Notes: generated by a model not told the origin, from the sequence alone. DNA of 64,000 bases from SIAJ01 sp036266155 (GCA_036266155.1 DATANR010000120.1:25396-89395), one strand, 5' to 3'; positions 8,780-18,794 are shown, counted from the first letter of the stretch. Program-made: numbers and translations.

Positions 8780-11700
8780 ATGTTGCGTTCCGCGACATTG
8801 GCTTGCATCGGACTCACGGCGATCCTGCTTCACGGCAGCGGGTCGAATGCTGCGGAACCATCGGCGGCCGACGCGGAGTTCTTCGAGAAGGAAATCCGAC
8901 CGGTGCTGGTGGAGCAGTGCCTGTCGTGCCACGGCAACGACAAGCCGAAGAGCGGACTGAAGCTGACGTCGCGAGCCGACCTCTTAATGGGCGGCGAGCG
9001 CGGAGTCGCGGTCGTCGAGGGCAAGCCGGACGAGAGCCTGCTGGTGCGGGCGTTACGCCACGACGGCGAACTCCGCATGCCGCCCAAGAACAAATTGAGC
9101 GACAGGCAAGTCCAAGCATTCACACGCTGGGTGAAGACCGGCCTGCCGTGGCCTACGTCGTCCTCCAAACTGGTGCCGGCCGATCGCGCGTTCAAGATCA
9201 CGGACAAGCAACGGCAATTCTGGTCTTTCCAACCGGTCAAAGCGGTCGCGATCCCAAGCATTCGCGATGCGTCCTGGGTCCGTTCGCCGATCGATGCGTT
9301 TGTTCTGGAGCGACTGGAAGCCAAGCGCATTGCCCCTGCTGCGCCGGCCGACAAGCGAACGCTGTTGCGTCGGGCGACGTTCGACCTGATCGGTCTGCCG
9401 CCGACGCCCGACGAGATCGACGCGTTCTTGAAGGATAATTCGCCGCAAGCGTTTGCGCGTGTGGTCGACCGGCTACTGGCGTCACCACAATATGGCGAAC
9501 GCTGGGGGAGACACTGGCTCGATGTCGTTCGCTATGCCGATGCACGCGATCTGATTCAGTTGCCGCCGGCCAGCGACTTTCGCGAGATCTGGCGCTACCG
9601 CGACTGGGTCGTCGAGTCGTTCAATCGCGACCTGCCGTACACCGACTTCATTCGCCACCAGATAGCCGGCGACTTATTGCCGGCGACGCAACCTGGGGGC
9701 ATTAACAAGGATGGCTTGATCGCGACCGGCATGTTGGCTCTCGCGGACTTCGTGCCCGGCGACGTCGACAAGGAGCAGATGATCGCCGACTACGTCAACG
9801 ATGAAATTGATGTTGTTGGCCGGACGTTTCTGGGGTTATCGCTGGCCTGCGCGCGCTGCCACGATCACAAGTTCGACCCGATTTCCACCGAGGATTATTA
9901 CGCCCTGGCAGGCATCTTCTTCAGCACGCGCCTGGTGCCCGGCCCGGTCGCGGGCAACACACCGCTGGTGCGCGTGCCATTGCTATCCGAGTTGGAGATC
10001 AAGCAAGTCAAGGCACAAGAAGCGGCTGACAAGGCACGAAGATCGGAGATTGAGACGGAGTTGCGTACCGGCGTCGATCGCGAGTATCTGGCCCTTGTGA
10101 AACCGCTCGTCCGCGACATGACGGCCAAGTATCTGATTGCGGCCTGCGAATGTCGGAGCTCCGCGAAGGCGCCATTAGCTGAAGTGGCGAAGAAGCACGA
10201 ATTGCGAGAGAGTTTGCTCGCGAAATGGGTCGAGTATCTAGCGCGAATTGAGAAGCAAGTGAATTTGCGTCGGCCACAGGCATTGCGCGATGCTGCGAGC
10301 GGCAAGCTCGCGGGCAACGAACTGCACCAGGCTGCCAAAGAGCTTCAAGAATCGATTGCCTTAGTGGCGAAGCGAATCGATGCCGAGCCATCGGGCAAAC
10401 AAGCCAAGGTTCAAGCGATCCTACGCTTGCGGGCCGACGATGCGGACATGATCACGGATGCGAATGGCCGCGTGACACTCTGGCCAAATCGATGCGGACT
10501 ATCTGACGACGCAAAGCCGCCGGTTTCGGAGGTTGGACCACTGCAGGCGAGTACGACGATCAACGGTCATGCGAAACAGATCTTGCGGTTCGATGGTCGC
10601 GCATTGCTCGAAGCTCCCGGCCGGGCGCCGCCGGCCGGCGGCCTGTTCATCGTGTTCCGGAGTGCGGACAAGTCGAACGCCGGTCAACGGTTAGTCGGCT
10701 GGGAGGATGCGAACGTTGGCATGCACGGACTCGGGCTGATGCTCGATTCTGGCGGACGAATGCATGCGATCTTGCGCAACAACGGCCAGTCCGGCGATAT
10801 CGTTCACACGAGCACAAATCGCGGATTCGAAATCGTCTGCATCAACTGGGGCCCTAACGGAACGAGTCTTTCACGCGACGAAGTGGCTGTTGGCGAATCG
10901 AAGTCGATCAATGCTCTGTCGTCCGATCCGGCCATCACCGCGTTGCGAATCGGCGGACCGGGTTCGGGCGGCAGCCCGCGGTTTGTTGGCGATGTGGCGG
11001 AGGTCCGCGTTTACGATCGACAGTTAACAGACGACGAACGCAAGATGGTCCACGCGGACTTGCGGAACAACTGGTTCGAAGTCGTTCCAACGAAAGCCGA
11101 TCCAGTTGATTCATTGGTGGATCTGTACCAGGAACTGCTCTCGTCGCGCGGGCCGTTCTGGGTGTCGCCGCCGGAGCGGATCAAGCTGCTTGATCCAGCG
11201 GTTCGAGGTCGTCTCGATGGTTTGGCTCTGGAACTCGATTTGCTCAAGAAGAAAAAACCCGTGGAAATCCCCGAGGCCGTCGCCGTTGGCGAGGGCGGGC
11301 CGAAAAATACACGCCACGAAGGCTTCAAGGATTCGCCCGTCTTCGTGCGTGGCGACCACAAGCGGCTCGGCAAGACGGTGCCGCGCGCCTTCCCGCAAGT
11401 GTTAACCGGCGAACGCCGCGAACCGATCACGTCGGGAAGCGGCCGACTGCAACTCGCCGACTGGCTCGCGCGGCCGGACAATCCGCTCGTTGCGCGCGTG
11501 ATGGTCAACCGCATTTGGCAGCACCATTTCGGCGAAGGATTGGTTCGCACTACGAATGACTTTGACGAACGTGGCGACCGGCCGACGCACCCGGAGCTGC
11601 TCGATTATCTGGCCGAACAATTTGTCACCTCGGGATGGTCCGTCAAGTCGATGCATCGGCTCATCATGCTGTCGAGCGCCTATCAGCAGAGCAGCCATGC

Positions 11701-12238
11701 TCGTGCGGAACGCGTGGCGGGCGATCCGGAGAACCGCTTGCTCGGCCGATTCAATCGCCAGCGACTCGATGCCGAGGCCATTCGCGATAATTTGCTCGCC
11801 GTGTCAGGTAAACTCGATCACTCCGGCGGCGGGCCTGCATTCCCCGAAGTAAACAACCCGCGGCGCACTGTGTATCTGCTGTCGGCGCGTACTGGCGCCA
11901 ATACTTCGGATTTCGGCCGGCTGTTCGACCGGGCCGATCCGGGATCAATCGTCGGCGAGCGTGGCCAGTCGATCGTCGCACCGCAGGCGTTGTTCTTTCT
12001 CAATGATCCGTTCGTCAACGAGATGGCGGTTGCACTGGCCGCGCGAGTTGCCCGCGAGTCGTCGACAGATCCACAGGCTCGCATCGAATGGCTGTATGCG
12101 CTGGTCTTGGGTCGGCCGCCGACGTCCGCGGAACTTGAGCTTGGCAAGCAACTGCTGACGCAATCCGACAAAGCAGGCGCGTGGGAACGTTACTGCCATT
12201 TGCTCCTGTGTGCGAACGAGTTCATTTACGTCGATTGA
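8780..12238 (+). CDS. Exported DUF1549/DUF1553 cytochrome-like protein with LamG-type insert
   Basis: 1152 residues. The start at 8780 follows GAGGAG with short spacing; a TTG at 8765 is also in frame. A signal peptide (residues 1-25) precedes a planctomycete cytochrome C domain with haem motif CLSCH at 47-51. The DUF1549 domain begins near DAFVLERLEAKRIAP and has a second haem motif, CARCH, near 356. Residues about 605-760 form a LamG/concanavalin-like insert (VTLWPNRCGL to VAEVRVYDRQL). DUF1553 fills the C-terminus (VMVNRIWQHHFGEGLVRTTN onward). These proteins are abundant in Planctomycetes and nearly always precede a DUF1501 gene, as here (16-bp gap). A periplasmic redox or polysaccharide-linked role is suspected; the reaction is unknown. 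Confidence 0.92.
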   Translation: MLRSATLACIGLTAILLHGSGSNAAEPSAADAEFFEKEIRPVLVEQCLSCHGNDKPKSGLKLTSRADLLMGGERGVAVVEGKPDESLLVRALRHDGELRMPPKNKLSDRQVQAFTRWVKTGLPWPTSSSKLVPADRAFKITDKQRQFWSFQPVKAVAIPSIRDASWVRSPIDAFVLERLEAKRIAPAAPADKRTLLRRATFDLIGLPPTPDEIDAFLKDNSPQAFARVVDRLLASPQYGERWGRHWLDVVRYADARDLIQLPPASDFREIWRYRDWVVESFNRDLPYTDFIRHQIAGDLLPATQPGGINKDGLIATGMLALADFVPGDVDKEQMIADYVNDEIDVVGRTFLGLSLACARCHDHKFDPISTEDYYALAGIFFSTRLVPGPVAGNTPLVRVPLLSELEIKQVKAQEAADKARRSEIETELRTGVDREYLALVKPLVRDMTAKYLIAACECRSSAKAPLAEVAKKHELRESLLAKWVEYLARIEKQVNLRRPQALRDAASGKLAGNELHQAAKELQESIALVAKRIDAEPSGKQAKVQAILRLRADDADMITDANGRVTLWPNRCGLSDDAKPPVSEVGPLQASTTINGHAKQILRFDGRALLEAPGRAPPAGGLFIVFRSADKSNAGQRLVGWEDANVGMHGLGLMLDSGGRMHAILRNNGQSGDIVHTSTNRGFEIVCINWGPNGTSLSRDEVAVGESKSINALSSDPAITALRIGGPGSGGSPRFVGDVAEVRVYDRQLTDDERKMVHADLRNNWFEVVPTKADPVDSLVDLYQELLSSRGPFWVSPPERIKLLDPAVRGRLDGLALELDLLKKKKPVEIPEAVAVGEGGPKNTRHEGFKDSPVFVRGDHKRLGKTVPRAFPQVLTGERREPITSGSGRLQLADWLARPDNPLVARVMVNRIWQHHFGEGLVRTTNDFDERGDRPTHPELLDYLAEQFVTSGWSVKSMHRLIMLSSAYQQSSHARAERVAGDPENRLLGRFNRQRLDAEAIRDNLLAVSGKLDHSGGGPAFPEVNNPRRTVYLLSARTGANTSDFGRLFDRADPGSIVGERGQSIVAPQALFFLNDPFVNEMAVALAARVARESSTDPQARIEWLYALVLGRPPTSAELELGKQLLTQSDKAGAWERYCHLLLCANEFIYVD

Positions 12239-12254
12239 TCGAGAGAGCGGAGCG

Positions 12255-13658
12255 ATGCCAGATCACACCTTCCCCGCCCGACCGAATCGTCGCGAGATGT
12301 TGCGCCGCACAGGCGCCAGCTTCGGCTCGCTGGCGCTCGCGGCCATGCTTGCCGACGATGCCGCTGGGCAACAGCCAACTATCAGCAACCCTTTGTCGCC
12401 CCGAACGCCGCACTTCCCCGCGCGAGCCAAGCGCGTGATCTTCGTCTTCATGCCCGGCGGCCCATCGCAAGTCGATACGTTCGATCCGAAGCCGACTTTG
12501 ACGCGCGAAAACGGCAAACCATCGCCGAAGCTCTATCTCGGTCAGAAGCGGAACCTGCTCGCCTCACCGTGGAAATTCACGAAGAAGGGCAGCTCGGGAC
12601 TGGAGGTGAGCGAACTGTTTCCGCACGTCGGCAAATGCGTTGATCAGCTCTGCATCGTGCGCTCGATGGTGGCCGACGACGTCAATCATCCAGGCGGCTG
12701 TCTGCAAATGAACACGGGCGAGCGTGTGGCGACGCGGCCGAGCATTGGGGCCTGGATCACGTATGGCCTCGGGACCGAGAACCAGAACCTCCCCGGCTAT
12801 ATCGCGATCGGGCCTGGACCGTTGATCGAAGGGGCTCGCCAATACGGCGCCGGTTTCTTGCCGGCGACCTACCAGGGCACGTTCGTCTCCGATTCGCAAA
12901 ACCCGATCCGCAATCTGAAGAGTGACCGCGTCGGCCCCGGTCGCCAGCGCGAGGAGTTAGACGCGTTGCGGCGTCTTAACAATCTGCATCAAGTGGATCG
13001 GACCGACGACAGCCGGCTCAATGCCCGGATCGAATCGTTTGAACTGGCGTACCGCATGCAAGCGCAAGCTCCGGATGCGTTCGATCTGACCCGTGAAACC
13101 AACGCCGTGAAGGCGCGCTACGGCATCGATCGCAAGGAGACGGAGACCTTTGGCCGGCAATGCTTGTTGGCACGCCGATTGGTGGAGCGTGGCGTGCGCT
13201 TCGTTCAACTTTATCACACGACCGGCGGCTTCCAGCCCTGGGATCAGCACAGCGACTTGAAGGGCGGACACGCGAAGAACGCGCTGGCCACGGATCTACC
13301 AATCGCTGGCTTGATCGAAGACTTGCGTGCGCGCGGCTTGTTGGAAGATACGCTTGTGATCTGGGGTGGCGAATTCGGTCGCACGCCGACGGCGGAAGGG
13401 ACCAACGGCCGCGACCATCATCCCTACGGTTTCACGATGTGGCTGGCCGGGGGCGGCATTCGCGGTGGGATGGCATACGGCTCGACCGATGAGTTCGGCT
13501 GGGACGCGGTTGAGAACCCCGTCCACGTTCACGATCTGCACGCGACCATCTTGCATCTGCTCGGCCTCGATCACGAAAAGCTGACCTACCGACATTCGGG
13601 CCGCGACTATCGTCTGACGGATGTTTATGGCAAGGTCGTCAAAGCGATCATGACGTAA
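12255..13658 (+). CDS. DUF1501 Tat-exported protein
   Basis: 467 residues from the ATG at 12255, with GGAG just upstream; longer in-frame starts lie inside the previous gene. The leader NRREMLRRTGASFGSLAL is a twin-arginine signal. The body has the DUF1501 (alkaline-phosphatase-like, sulfatase-related) signatures: VIFVFMPGGPSQVDTFDPKP, the central WDQHSD, and the C-terminal IWGGEFGRTPTAEG followed by GRDHHPYGFTMWLAGGG. It closes with a conserved RDYRLTDVYGKVVKAI. It is the second gene of a two-gene unit with the DUF1549/DUF1553 protein. The Tat leader implies folding in the cytoplasm, perhaps with a metal, before export. The substrate is unknown. It ends opposite the Gfo/Idh/MocA gene, with a long hairpin between them. 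Confidence 0.93.
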   Translation: MPDHTFPARPNRREMLRRTGASFGSLALAAMLADDAAGQQPTISNPLSPRTPHFPARAKRVIFVFMPGGPSQVDTFDPKPTLTRENGKPSPKLYLGQKRNLLASPWKFTKKGSSGLEVSELFPHVGKCVDQLCIVRSMVADDVNHPGGCLQMNTGERVATRPSIGAWITYGLGTENQNLPGYIAIGPGPLIEGARQYGAGFLPATYQGTFVSDSQNPIRNLKSDRVGPGRQREELDALRRLNNLHQVDRTDDSRLNARIESFELAYRMQAQAPDAFDLTRETNAVKARYGIDRKETETFGRQCLLARRLVERGVRFVQLYHTTGGFQPWDQHSDLKGGHAKNALATDLPIAGLIEDLRARGLLEDTLVIWGGEFGRTPTAEGTNGRDHHPYGFTMWLAGGGIRGGMAYGSTDEFGWDAVENPVHVHDLHATILHLLGLDHEKLTYRHSGRDYRLTDVYGKVVKAIMT

Positions 13659-13719
13659 ATCGAATCCGGCCGGTGCGGACATTCGGGTTGTCGGTTAATG
13701 CCATCGTGCGGTCACGTCC

Positions 13720-13783
13720 TCGTGGCATAACATTCCGATGTTGTGCGCTCTACCAAGCACAAGATCGGAATCTTATGCCACGA
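13720..13783. repeat. Long-armed hairpin, copy 1 of a dispersed repeat
   Basis: Arms of 26 nt (13721-13746 and 13757-13782), with two mismatches and a 10-nt loop, sit between convergent genes; T-A at 13720/13783 extends the stem by one pair. The left arm contains CGTGGCATAACATTCCGATG, which recurs exactly at 42962-42987. It may stop transcription from both sides, but no T-run follows. It is best read as a mobile or REP-like palindromic repeat. Confidence 0.75.
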
Positions 13784-13791
13784 TGCCCGAA

Positions 13792-15102
13792 TCAAACCTT
13801 TGGCAATTGCCACGGATCGCGGCGCTCGCGGTCGTACCACTTCTTCACCTCCGCGGGAGCATCCACGAATGCCCAGGCTTTCGGGTCCCACTTGAATGAC
13901 TGATGCGTCCAGTACGCGATGTTACCCAGGTGACAGACGGTCACCGACCGCGCCCCCACCTCCACGTCGCAGATGGGCTTCTTGCGCGAGCGGATGCACT
14001 CCAGCCAGTCGCGCTGGTGGCCGACGGACTTGTAAAGATGCACGTCCTTTTCGCCGAGCGGTTGCTTGATGATGTCGCCCGGATCGCTCGCCAGATAGCC
14101 GCGGTTCACGAAAATCTTGCCGGTCTCGCCGATGAACGCGATGCCGTTGACCTTCTTGCCCTGCTCGTACTCCTCGGCGTGAATCACCGGCACGCCATTG
14201 GAGTAGATGTACTTCAAGCCGCGTTCGGCTTTGGGGTCCCTCGGCGGAATGATTTCAACGGGGCCGGACTCGTCCATCCCCAAGCCCCACTGGGCGATGT
14301 CGAAGTGGTGGGCGCCCCAGTCGGTCATCATGCCACCGCTGTATTCGCGGTAGTTTCGCCAGTTCGGAAAGTGCGTGTGCACGCCACGCGGGGCGAGGAC
14401 CGAGTTGTACGGCCGCTTCGGGGCCGGCCCCAGCCAGTTATCCCAGTCGAGGCCGGGCTCATCCTTTTCTTCCGGCAGATCGCACGGCTTGCTCGAACTA
14501 CCGACGTTCACATACACGGCCTTCAGCTTGCCGATCCGGCCGCTACGAACCAGTTCACATGCCTGGCGGAACTCGTTGCTCGAGCGCTGTTGGCTGCCGA
14601 CCTGGAAGACGCGCTCGTGCTTGCGGGAAGCTTCGATCAGAGTCTTCGCCTCCAAGATCGTGAGCGTCAGCGGCTTCTCGCAATAGACGTCTTTCTTCGC
14701 GGCAATCGCCTCGAGACTCAAGATCGTGTGCCAGTGGTCGGGACTGGCAATCACGACGGCATCGATGTCCTTGCGCGCGACCAGTTCGCGGAAGTCTGTA
14801 TAAGCCGTGCAGCCCTTGTAGGTGCCGCTCTTGGTTGCGTCGGCGTACTTTTGCTCGACCGACTTCTTGGCAGCTTCGCGACGATTCGCGTCGACATCGC
14901 AGACAGCCAGGACCTGAACGTCCTTCTGGCCGAGATAGAAGCCGAGATGCCCGCGATTCATCGTGCCCATGCCGATGAACCCGAGGCCGAGGCGATTGCT
15001 GGGAGCATCTTTCTTGTCGTTGCCCAGAGCCGATCGCGACAGGATCAGCGGCAGGGACGCGGCAGCGCCGGCAACAAAGTTTCGACGAGTGATCGCATTC
15101 AT
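13792..15102 (-). CDS. Gfo/Idh/MocA family oxidoreductase with Tat leader
   Basis: 436 residues from the ATG at 15102, preceded by GGAAGG; upstream in-frame codons lack a leader. The twin-arginine leader is MNAITRRNFVAGAAASLPLI. The Rossmann domain follows, with LGLGFIGMGTMNRGHLGFYL and the conserved strand-helix that includes VIASPDHWHT and CEKPLTLTILEAKTLIEA. The EKP motif carries the family's catalytic lysine. The C-terminal alpha/beta domain contains GGMMTDWGAHHFDIAQWGLG, typical of planctomycete members. The enzyme should oxidise or reduce a sugar or inositol-like substrate with NAD(P), after export with bound cofactor. It is transcribed alone, facing the DUF1501 gene. The substrate cannot be told from sequence. 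Confidence 0.93.
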   Translation of the reverse strand: MNAITRRNFVAGAAASLPLILSRSALGNDKKDAPSNRLGLGFIGMGTMNRGHLGFYLGQKDVQVLAVCDVDANRREAAKKSVEQKYADATKSGTYKGCTAYTDFRELVARKDIDAVVIASPDHWHTILSLEAIAAKKDVYCEKPLTLTILEAKTLIEASRKHERVFQVGSQQRSSNEFRQACELVRSGRIGKLKAVYVNVGSSSKPCDLPEEKDEPGLDWDNWLGPAPKRPYNSVLAPRGVHTHFPNWRNYREYSGGMMTDWGAHHFDIAQWGLGMDESGPVEIIPPRDPKAERGLKYIYSNGVPVIHAEEYEQGKKVNGIAFIGETGKIFVNRGYLASDPGDIIKQPLGEKDVHLYKSVGHQRDWLECIRSRKKPICDVEVGARSVTVCHLGNIAYWTHQSFKWDPKAWAFVDAPAEVKKWYDRERRDPWQLPKV

Positions 15103-15361
15103 GACCGACCTTCCGGAGAGTAGAAGGGACAAGTGATCGCGGAGGTTACTGTATCGATCCCGAGATACAAACATTGACCGCGACAAAAGTCCAATCGCAA
15201 TCCGATCAACCACCGCTCACACGAACCGCGTGCTGGTACGAGCTAGGGCCATCAACTTCTCCGACCCGCTCGCGATCGCGGGCCTAATGCGAGAGCACGA
15301 ACTCGTATAACGAGCGGACGCCGTCGCATTGCCAACTAGTTCCACACCTGGGCAGCGCGGG

Positions 15362-17785
15362 ATGAATCTCTCTCCGATTCGGGCCACGGTCCTGTTGCTC
15401 GCTTTGATCCTCGGCGGATCGCGCGCGACCGCACAGGAAAACGAACCGTCGAAATTGACATTGCTGGCCGTCAATGTCGGCGGCATTCGACCGACCGTCA
15501 CCGAAGGCTGGTCCCTCCTCAATATCGTTGTCGCGAACTCCGACTCGATGCCGCGTGATGCTCGCGTGGTCGTCTTTTACGATGGCGAGCCCAACGTGCA
15601 GTATGCACGCGACCTGCGGGTACCGGCCGGTGCGCGGCTCTCGAGCACGGTGACGGTCGGCCCCGCTCCGCCGCAAGCGGTGAAAACGGGGCGCAACATT
15701 CAGATGCTGCTCTTCGATCGCACGGACGGGCAAAACACACTGATCCGACCGACTACTGATGAAAAGGTACGAGCGCGGAGCCTGACCTATTCGCCGCGCG
15801 AGCGGATGATGGTGGTGATCGCGGACCTGGAAGTGCCGGCAATGCCCCTCGGCCTCGAGTCGCCGGTGACGGAGGCGTTTCAACTCACACGTATCCTGGC
15901 CGTCGGGGGAGCGAACGATCGCGCTTTGGTCGCACCCGGGGGTTATGTGCCTCCGACGCTCGAGGCGTATGACGGCGTCGACGCGCTGATCTTGATGAGC
16001 GACCGTTTCAGCAGCGACCCCACGTCGGTCGCGGCCTTGCGGCGTTGGGTCCAACAAGGCGGCCGGCTCTGGATCATGCTTGATCTCGTCGATCCGTCTA
16101 GAGTGGCGGCGCTGCTCGGCGACGACGCGGACGTGGCCGTCGTGGATCGCGTCGCACTCTCGTCGGTCGAGTTCTCCCGCGGATTCGATGGCTCATCGAT
16201 GGGGGCGGCCCGCGATTTCGAATGGCCCGTCGACTTCGTTCGCGTCGTTCCCGCTCCAACCGACCGCGTGCTGCATACCATCGGCGGCTGGCCCGCGTCG
16301 TTCGTTCGCCGCATCGGCCGCGGCCAGATCTTGTTCACGACCCTCGGGGCGCGCGCCTGGTCTCGGCCGCGCAAGCTGAGCGAGATGGGCCGAACGAAGA
16401 ATATGCAACCGATTGCACTCGGGGCTTTCGACGAGATTGCCGCGGAAATTCGCCCGCGTCCGCTGAACGACGCCCCAGAGCCGCTCGATTTTCGGCCCAT
16501 TCTCACTGAGGACATTGGTTACACCGTCACCCGGCGCTCGACCGCAACGCTCGTGCTGGGGTTGTTCATTGTCGCGCTTCTGGTCATCGGGATCCTGGTC
16601 CGACGGTCGCGGCGACCGGAGATCGTCGGCTGGGTCGGGTCGGCCGCAGCCATTGGCTTCATGTGCGTGTTCCTGTTGTTGGGTTTGCAATCGCGGCAAT
16701 CGGTCCCCCCGACGATGGCGATCGCCGCCGAGGTCGATGTCGTGCCCGGCAGCGATGACGCCGCGGTGTCGGGATTGATCGCCGTTTATCATCCCAATTC
16801 GGGGCCCGTTCAACTCGCAAGCCAGGAAGGTGCTATTTTGAACCTGGATGCGGAGGGGCTCGCCGGCCAATCGCTGCGCCGCGTGCAGTCGGACACCAGC
16901 GCTTGGCACTGGGACGAACTGTCGCTGCCCGCCGGAGTACGTTCAGGCGCCTTCCGCTCCACAATGCGCGTCGGCCGCACAGCCGCCGTCGCGCGTTTTG
17001 GCCCGGATGGTCTTGAAGGACGAATCGACGGAGATCGCTTCCAGAACCTGGAAGACCCTGTGCTGATTTCGTCGATGCGGGAAGCAGTCGCGCCGCGGCT
17101 TATTTCGGACGGTCGATTCACAGCAAAACCATCTGATGCGCTTGCCGCCGGGCAGTATCTCGCCAGCACCGTCTTGAGCGATCGCCAGCAACACCGCCTG
17201 ACCGTCTATCGTCAATTGTTCGGAAGCAAGAAGATACCGCCGCATCTGGAGGGGCGTGATTATCTGCTGGCATGGGCCGGCGCGGAGTGCTTGCCGCTTG
17301 TACCCGAACCTGGCGCACGCATCGTCGGCAGTACGCTTCTGCGGGTGCCACTCGAATTCGAACGAACGCCGCCGGGCACAGCCGTTGCGATCCCGCGTGC
17401 GTTTGTCCCCTTGCGCCGCGTGGTGGGCAACGGCGTGGCACAACCGACGCTGGAGGCTGCGTCCGCCCTGGAAATGAGGTTGCGCTTTCAGCTTCCGCCC
17501 AGCGTGCTGCCACTGGCAATCGAACGTGCGACGTTTCATGTTCGCGTAAGTTGTCCATCGCGTCAGTTCTCGGTCGACGGCTATACCGCCGGCAACCTGA
17601 AATCTCTGCTCGCGGTCGACAGCCCACCCGAGCCGATCCGGCTCGAAATCACCGATCGCCAACTGCTGGAACTGGACGCGCAGGGCACTTTGGATCTGCG
17701 CGTCAAGATCGGCGAGGGCGCCGGTCAATGGACGATCGAATCGATGGGGCTGGATGTCATTGGCAAAACGCTTGAGCCAAAATAA
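15362..17785 (+). CDS. Membrane protein with GATase1-like domain, first gene of ABC export operon
   Basis: 807 residues from the ATG at 15362, where a signal peptide begins (MNLSPIRATVLLLALILGG). The N-terminal 140 residues look like a beta-sandwich. A GATase1-like alpha/beta region follows, around YDGVDALILMSDRF and ALRRWVQQGGRLWIML. Two membrane helices lie near residues 395-450 (TATLVLGLFIVALLVIGILV and VGWVGSAAAIGFMCVFLLLG), and a large extracytoplasmic C-terminal domain follows. No catalytic residues could be identified. An ABC ATPase begins 31 bp downstream, so it is probably an accessory subunit of the exporter, as in other planctomycete and gliding-type ABC clusters. The exact family is not recognised. 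Confidence 0.75.
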   Translation: MNLSPIRATVLLLALILGGSRATAQENEPSKLTLLAVNVGGIRPTVTEGWSLLNIVVANSDSMPRDARVVVFYDGEPNVQYARDLRVPAGARLSSTVTVGPAPPQAVKTGRNIQMLLFDRTDGQNTLIRPTTDEKVRARSLTYSPRERMMVVIADLEVPAMPLGLESPVTEAFQLTRILAVGGANDRALVAPGGYVPPTLEAYDGVDALILMSDRFSSDPTSVAALRRWVQQGGRLWIMLDLVDPSRVAALLGDDADVAVVDRVALSSVEFSRGFDGSSMGAARDFEWPVDFVRVVPAPTDRVLHTIGGWPASFVRRIGRGQILFTTLGARAWSRPRKLSEMGRTKNMQPIALGAFDEIAAEIRPRPLNDAPEPLDFRPILTEDIGYTVTRRSTATLVLGLFIVALLVIGILVRRSRRPEIVGWVGSAAAIGFMCVFLLLGLQSRQSVPPTMAIAAEVDVVPGSDDAAVSGLIAVYHPNSGPVQLASQEGAILNLDAEGLAGQSLRRVQSDTSAWHWDELSLPAGVRSGAFRSTMRVGRTAAVARFGPDGLEGRIDGDRFQNLEDPVLISSMREAVAPRLISDGRFTAKPSDALAAGQYLASTVLSDRQQHRLTVYRQLFGSKKIPPHLEGRDYLLAWAGAECLPLVPEPGARIVGSTLLRVPLEFERTPPGTAVAIPRAFVPLRRVVGNGVAQPTLEAASALEMRLRFQLPPSVLPLAIERATFHVRVSCPSRQFSVDGYTAGNLKSLLAVDSPPEPIRLEITDRQLLELDAQGTLDLRVKIGEGAGQWTIESMGLDVIGKTLEPK

Positions 17786-17816
17786 CGGCGCGACCGGCGC
17801 CGAGAGAGTTTTGACG

Positions 17817-18794
17817 ATGGGCACAGCAGTGGTCGAGATCAACGGCCTATCCAAGAAATATGGCTCGTTCCTCGCGCTCGATGAATTGACCCTGTCAGTC
17901 GAGCGCGGCCAGATTCTCGGCTTCATCGGCCCGAACGGGGCCGGCAAGACGACGACGATCAAAATCCTTGTCGGTCTCGCACGTCCCACCGCGGGCACGG
18001 CCACGGTCGCCGGCATCGATTGCGTCAGCCAGGCGCGCCGCGTCAAGCGCCTGATCGGCTACATGCCGGACACGTTTGGCTCCTACGACAATATGCGCGT
18101 CCGCGAGTACCTCGATTTTTTCGGCGCCGCCTTTCGCATTCCACGCAAAGAGCGCGTCCGCCGCATCGACGAGGTGCTGGAGGTGGCCGGTGCCTCTACG
18201 TTCAAGGACCTTTTCGTCGAAGGCTTGAGCCACGGCATGCGGCAACGGGTCGCCATCGCGCGCACGCTGTTGCATGATCCCGTTGCCCTCATCATGGATG
18301 AACCTGCCAACGGGCTCGACCCGCCCGCCCGAATTGAGATGCGCCGGTTGCTGGTCGATCTCGCCGACCGCGGCAAGACGCTGATCGTTACGAGTCACAT
18401 TCTGCCGGAGCTGGCCCGCGTCTGTCATCGGATCGCAATCCTGGCAAAAGGCAAGTTGCGCGCGTACGGCACGATGGAGGAGATTGCCCGGCAGCTCAAT
18501 CCACAGCGCACGATGGAAGTACTGCTCGCGCGTCGTGAGGACGTAGCGCGTGCGGTGGAGATCGTTCAGCGCAAGTTGGAGCCGGGCACCGACGTCACGG
18601 CGTCGACCACGGAGGCGGCCGTGCGCTTTCGCACAGCGCTCGCCGAGGAAGAGTTGAGCCGAATCCTCGCGGAATTGGTGGCGGCCGGCGCGAGCGTGAC
18701 GCAATTCCGCGAGGTGCAAACTGATCTCGAGGCGGCGTTCATGACCGTGGCCGGCGGTGAATCGTCAACCGCGACCAGCGAGGCGAACGGATGA
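17817..18794 (+). CDS. ABC transporter ATP-binding protein (ABC-2 type exporter)
   Basis: 325 residues from the ATG at 17817; an earlier ATG at 17754 would overlap the previous gene. All nucleotide-binding motifs are present: Walker A GPNGAGKTT, Q-loop region GYMPDTFGSYDNMRVREYL (Q replaced by M-P-D, as in many ABC-2 ATPases), signature LSHGMRQRVAIARTLL (LSHGM for LSGGQ), Walker B ALIMDEPANGLDP, and H-loop VTSHIL. The last 90 residues form the usual accessory domain. It overlaps the permease by ATGA at 18791-18794, which implies translational coupling. It powers export through the permease; the substrate is unknown. Confidence 0.93.
   Translation: MGTAVVEINGLSKKYGSFLALDELTLSVERGQILGFIGPNGAGKTTTIKILVGLARPTAGTATVAGIDCVSQARRVKRLIGYMPDTFGSYDNMRVREYLDFFGAAFRIPRKERVRRIDEVLEVAGASTFKDLFVEGLSHGMRQRVAIARTLLHDPVALIMDEPANGLDPPARIEMRRLLVDLADRGKTLIVTSHILPELARVCHRIAILAKGKLRAYGTMEEIARQLNPQRTMEVLLARREDVARAVEIVQRKLEPGTDVTASTTEAAVRFRTALAEEELSRILAELVAAGASVTQFREVQTDLEAAFMTVAGGESSTATSEANG

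Noticed and set aside
13903..15123. 406-residue plus-strand frame opposite the oxidoreductase
   Set aside because: No recognisable domain and the opposite strand encodes a standard Gfo/Idh/MocA protein.
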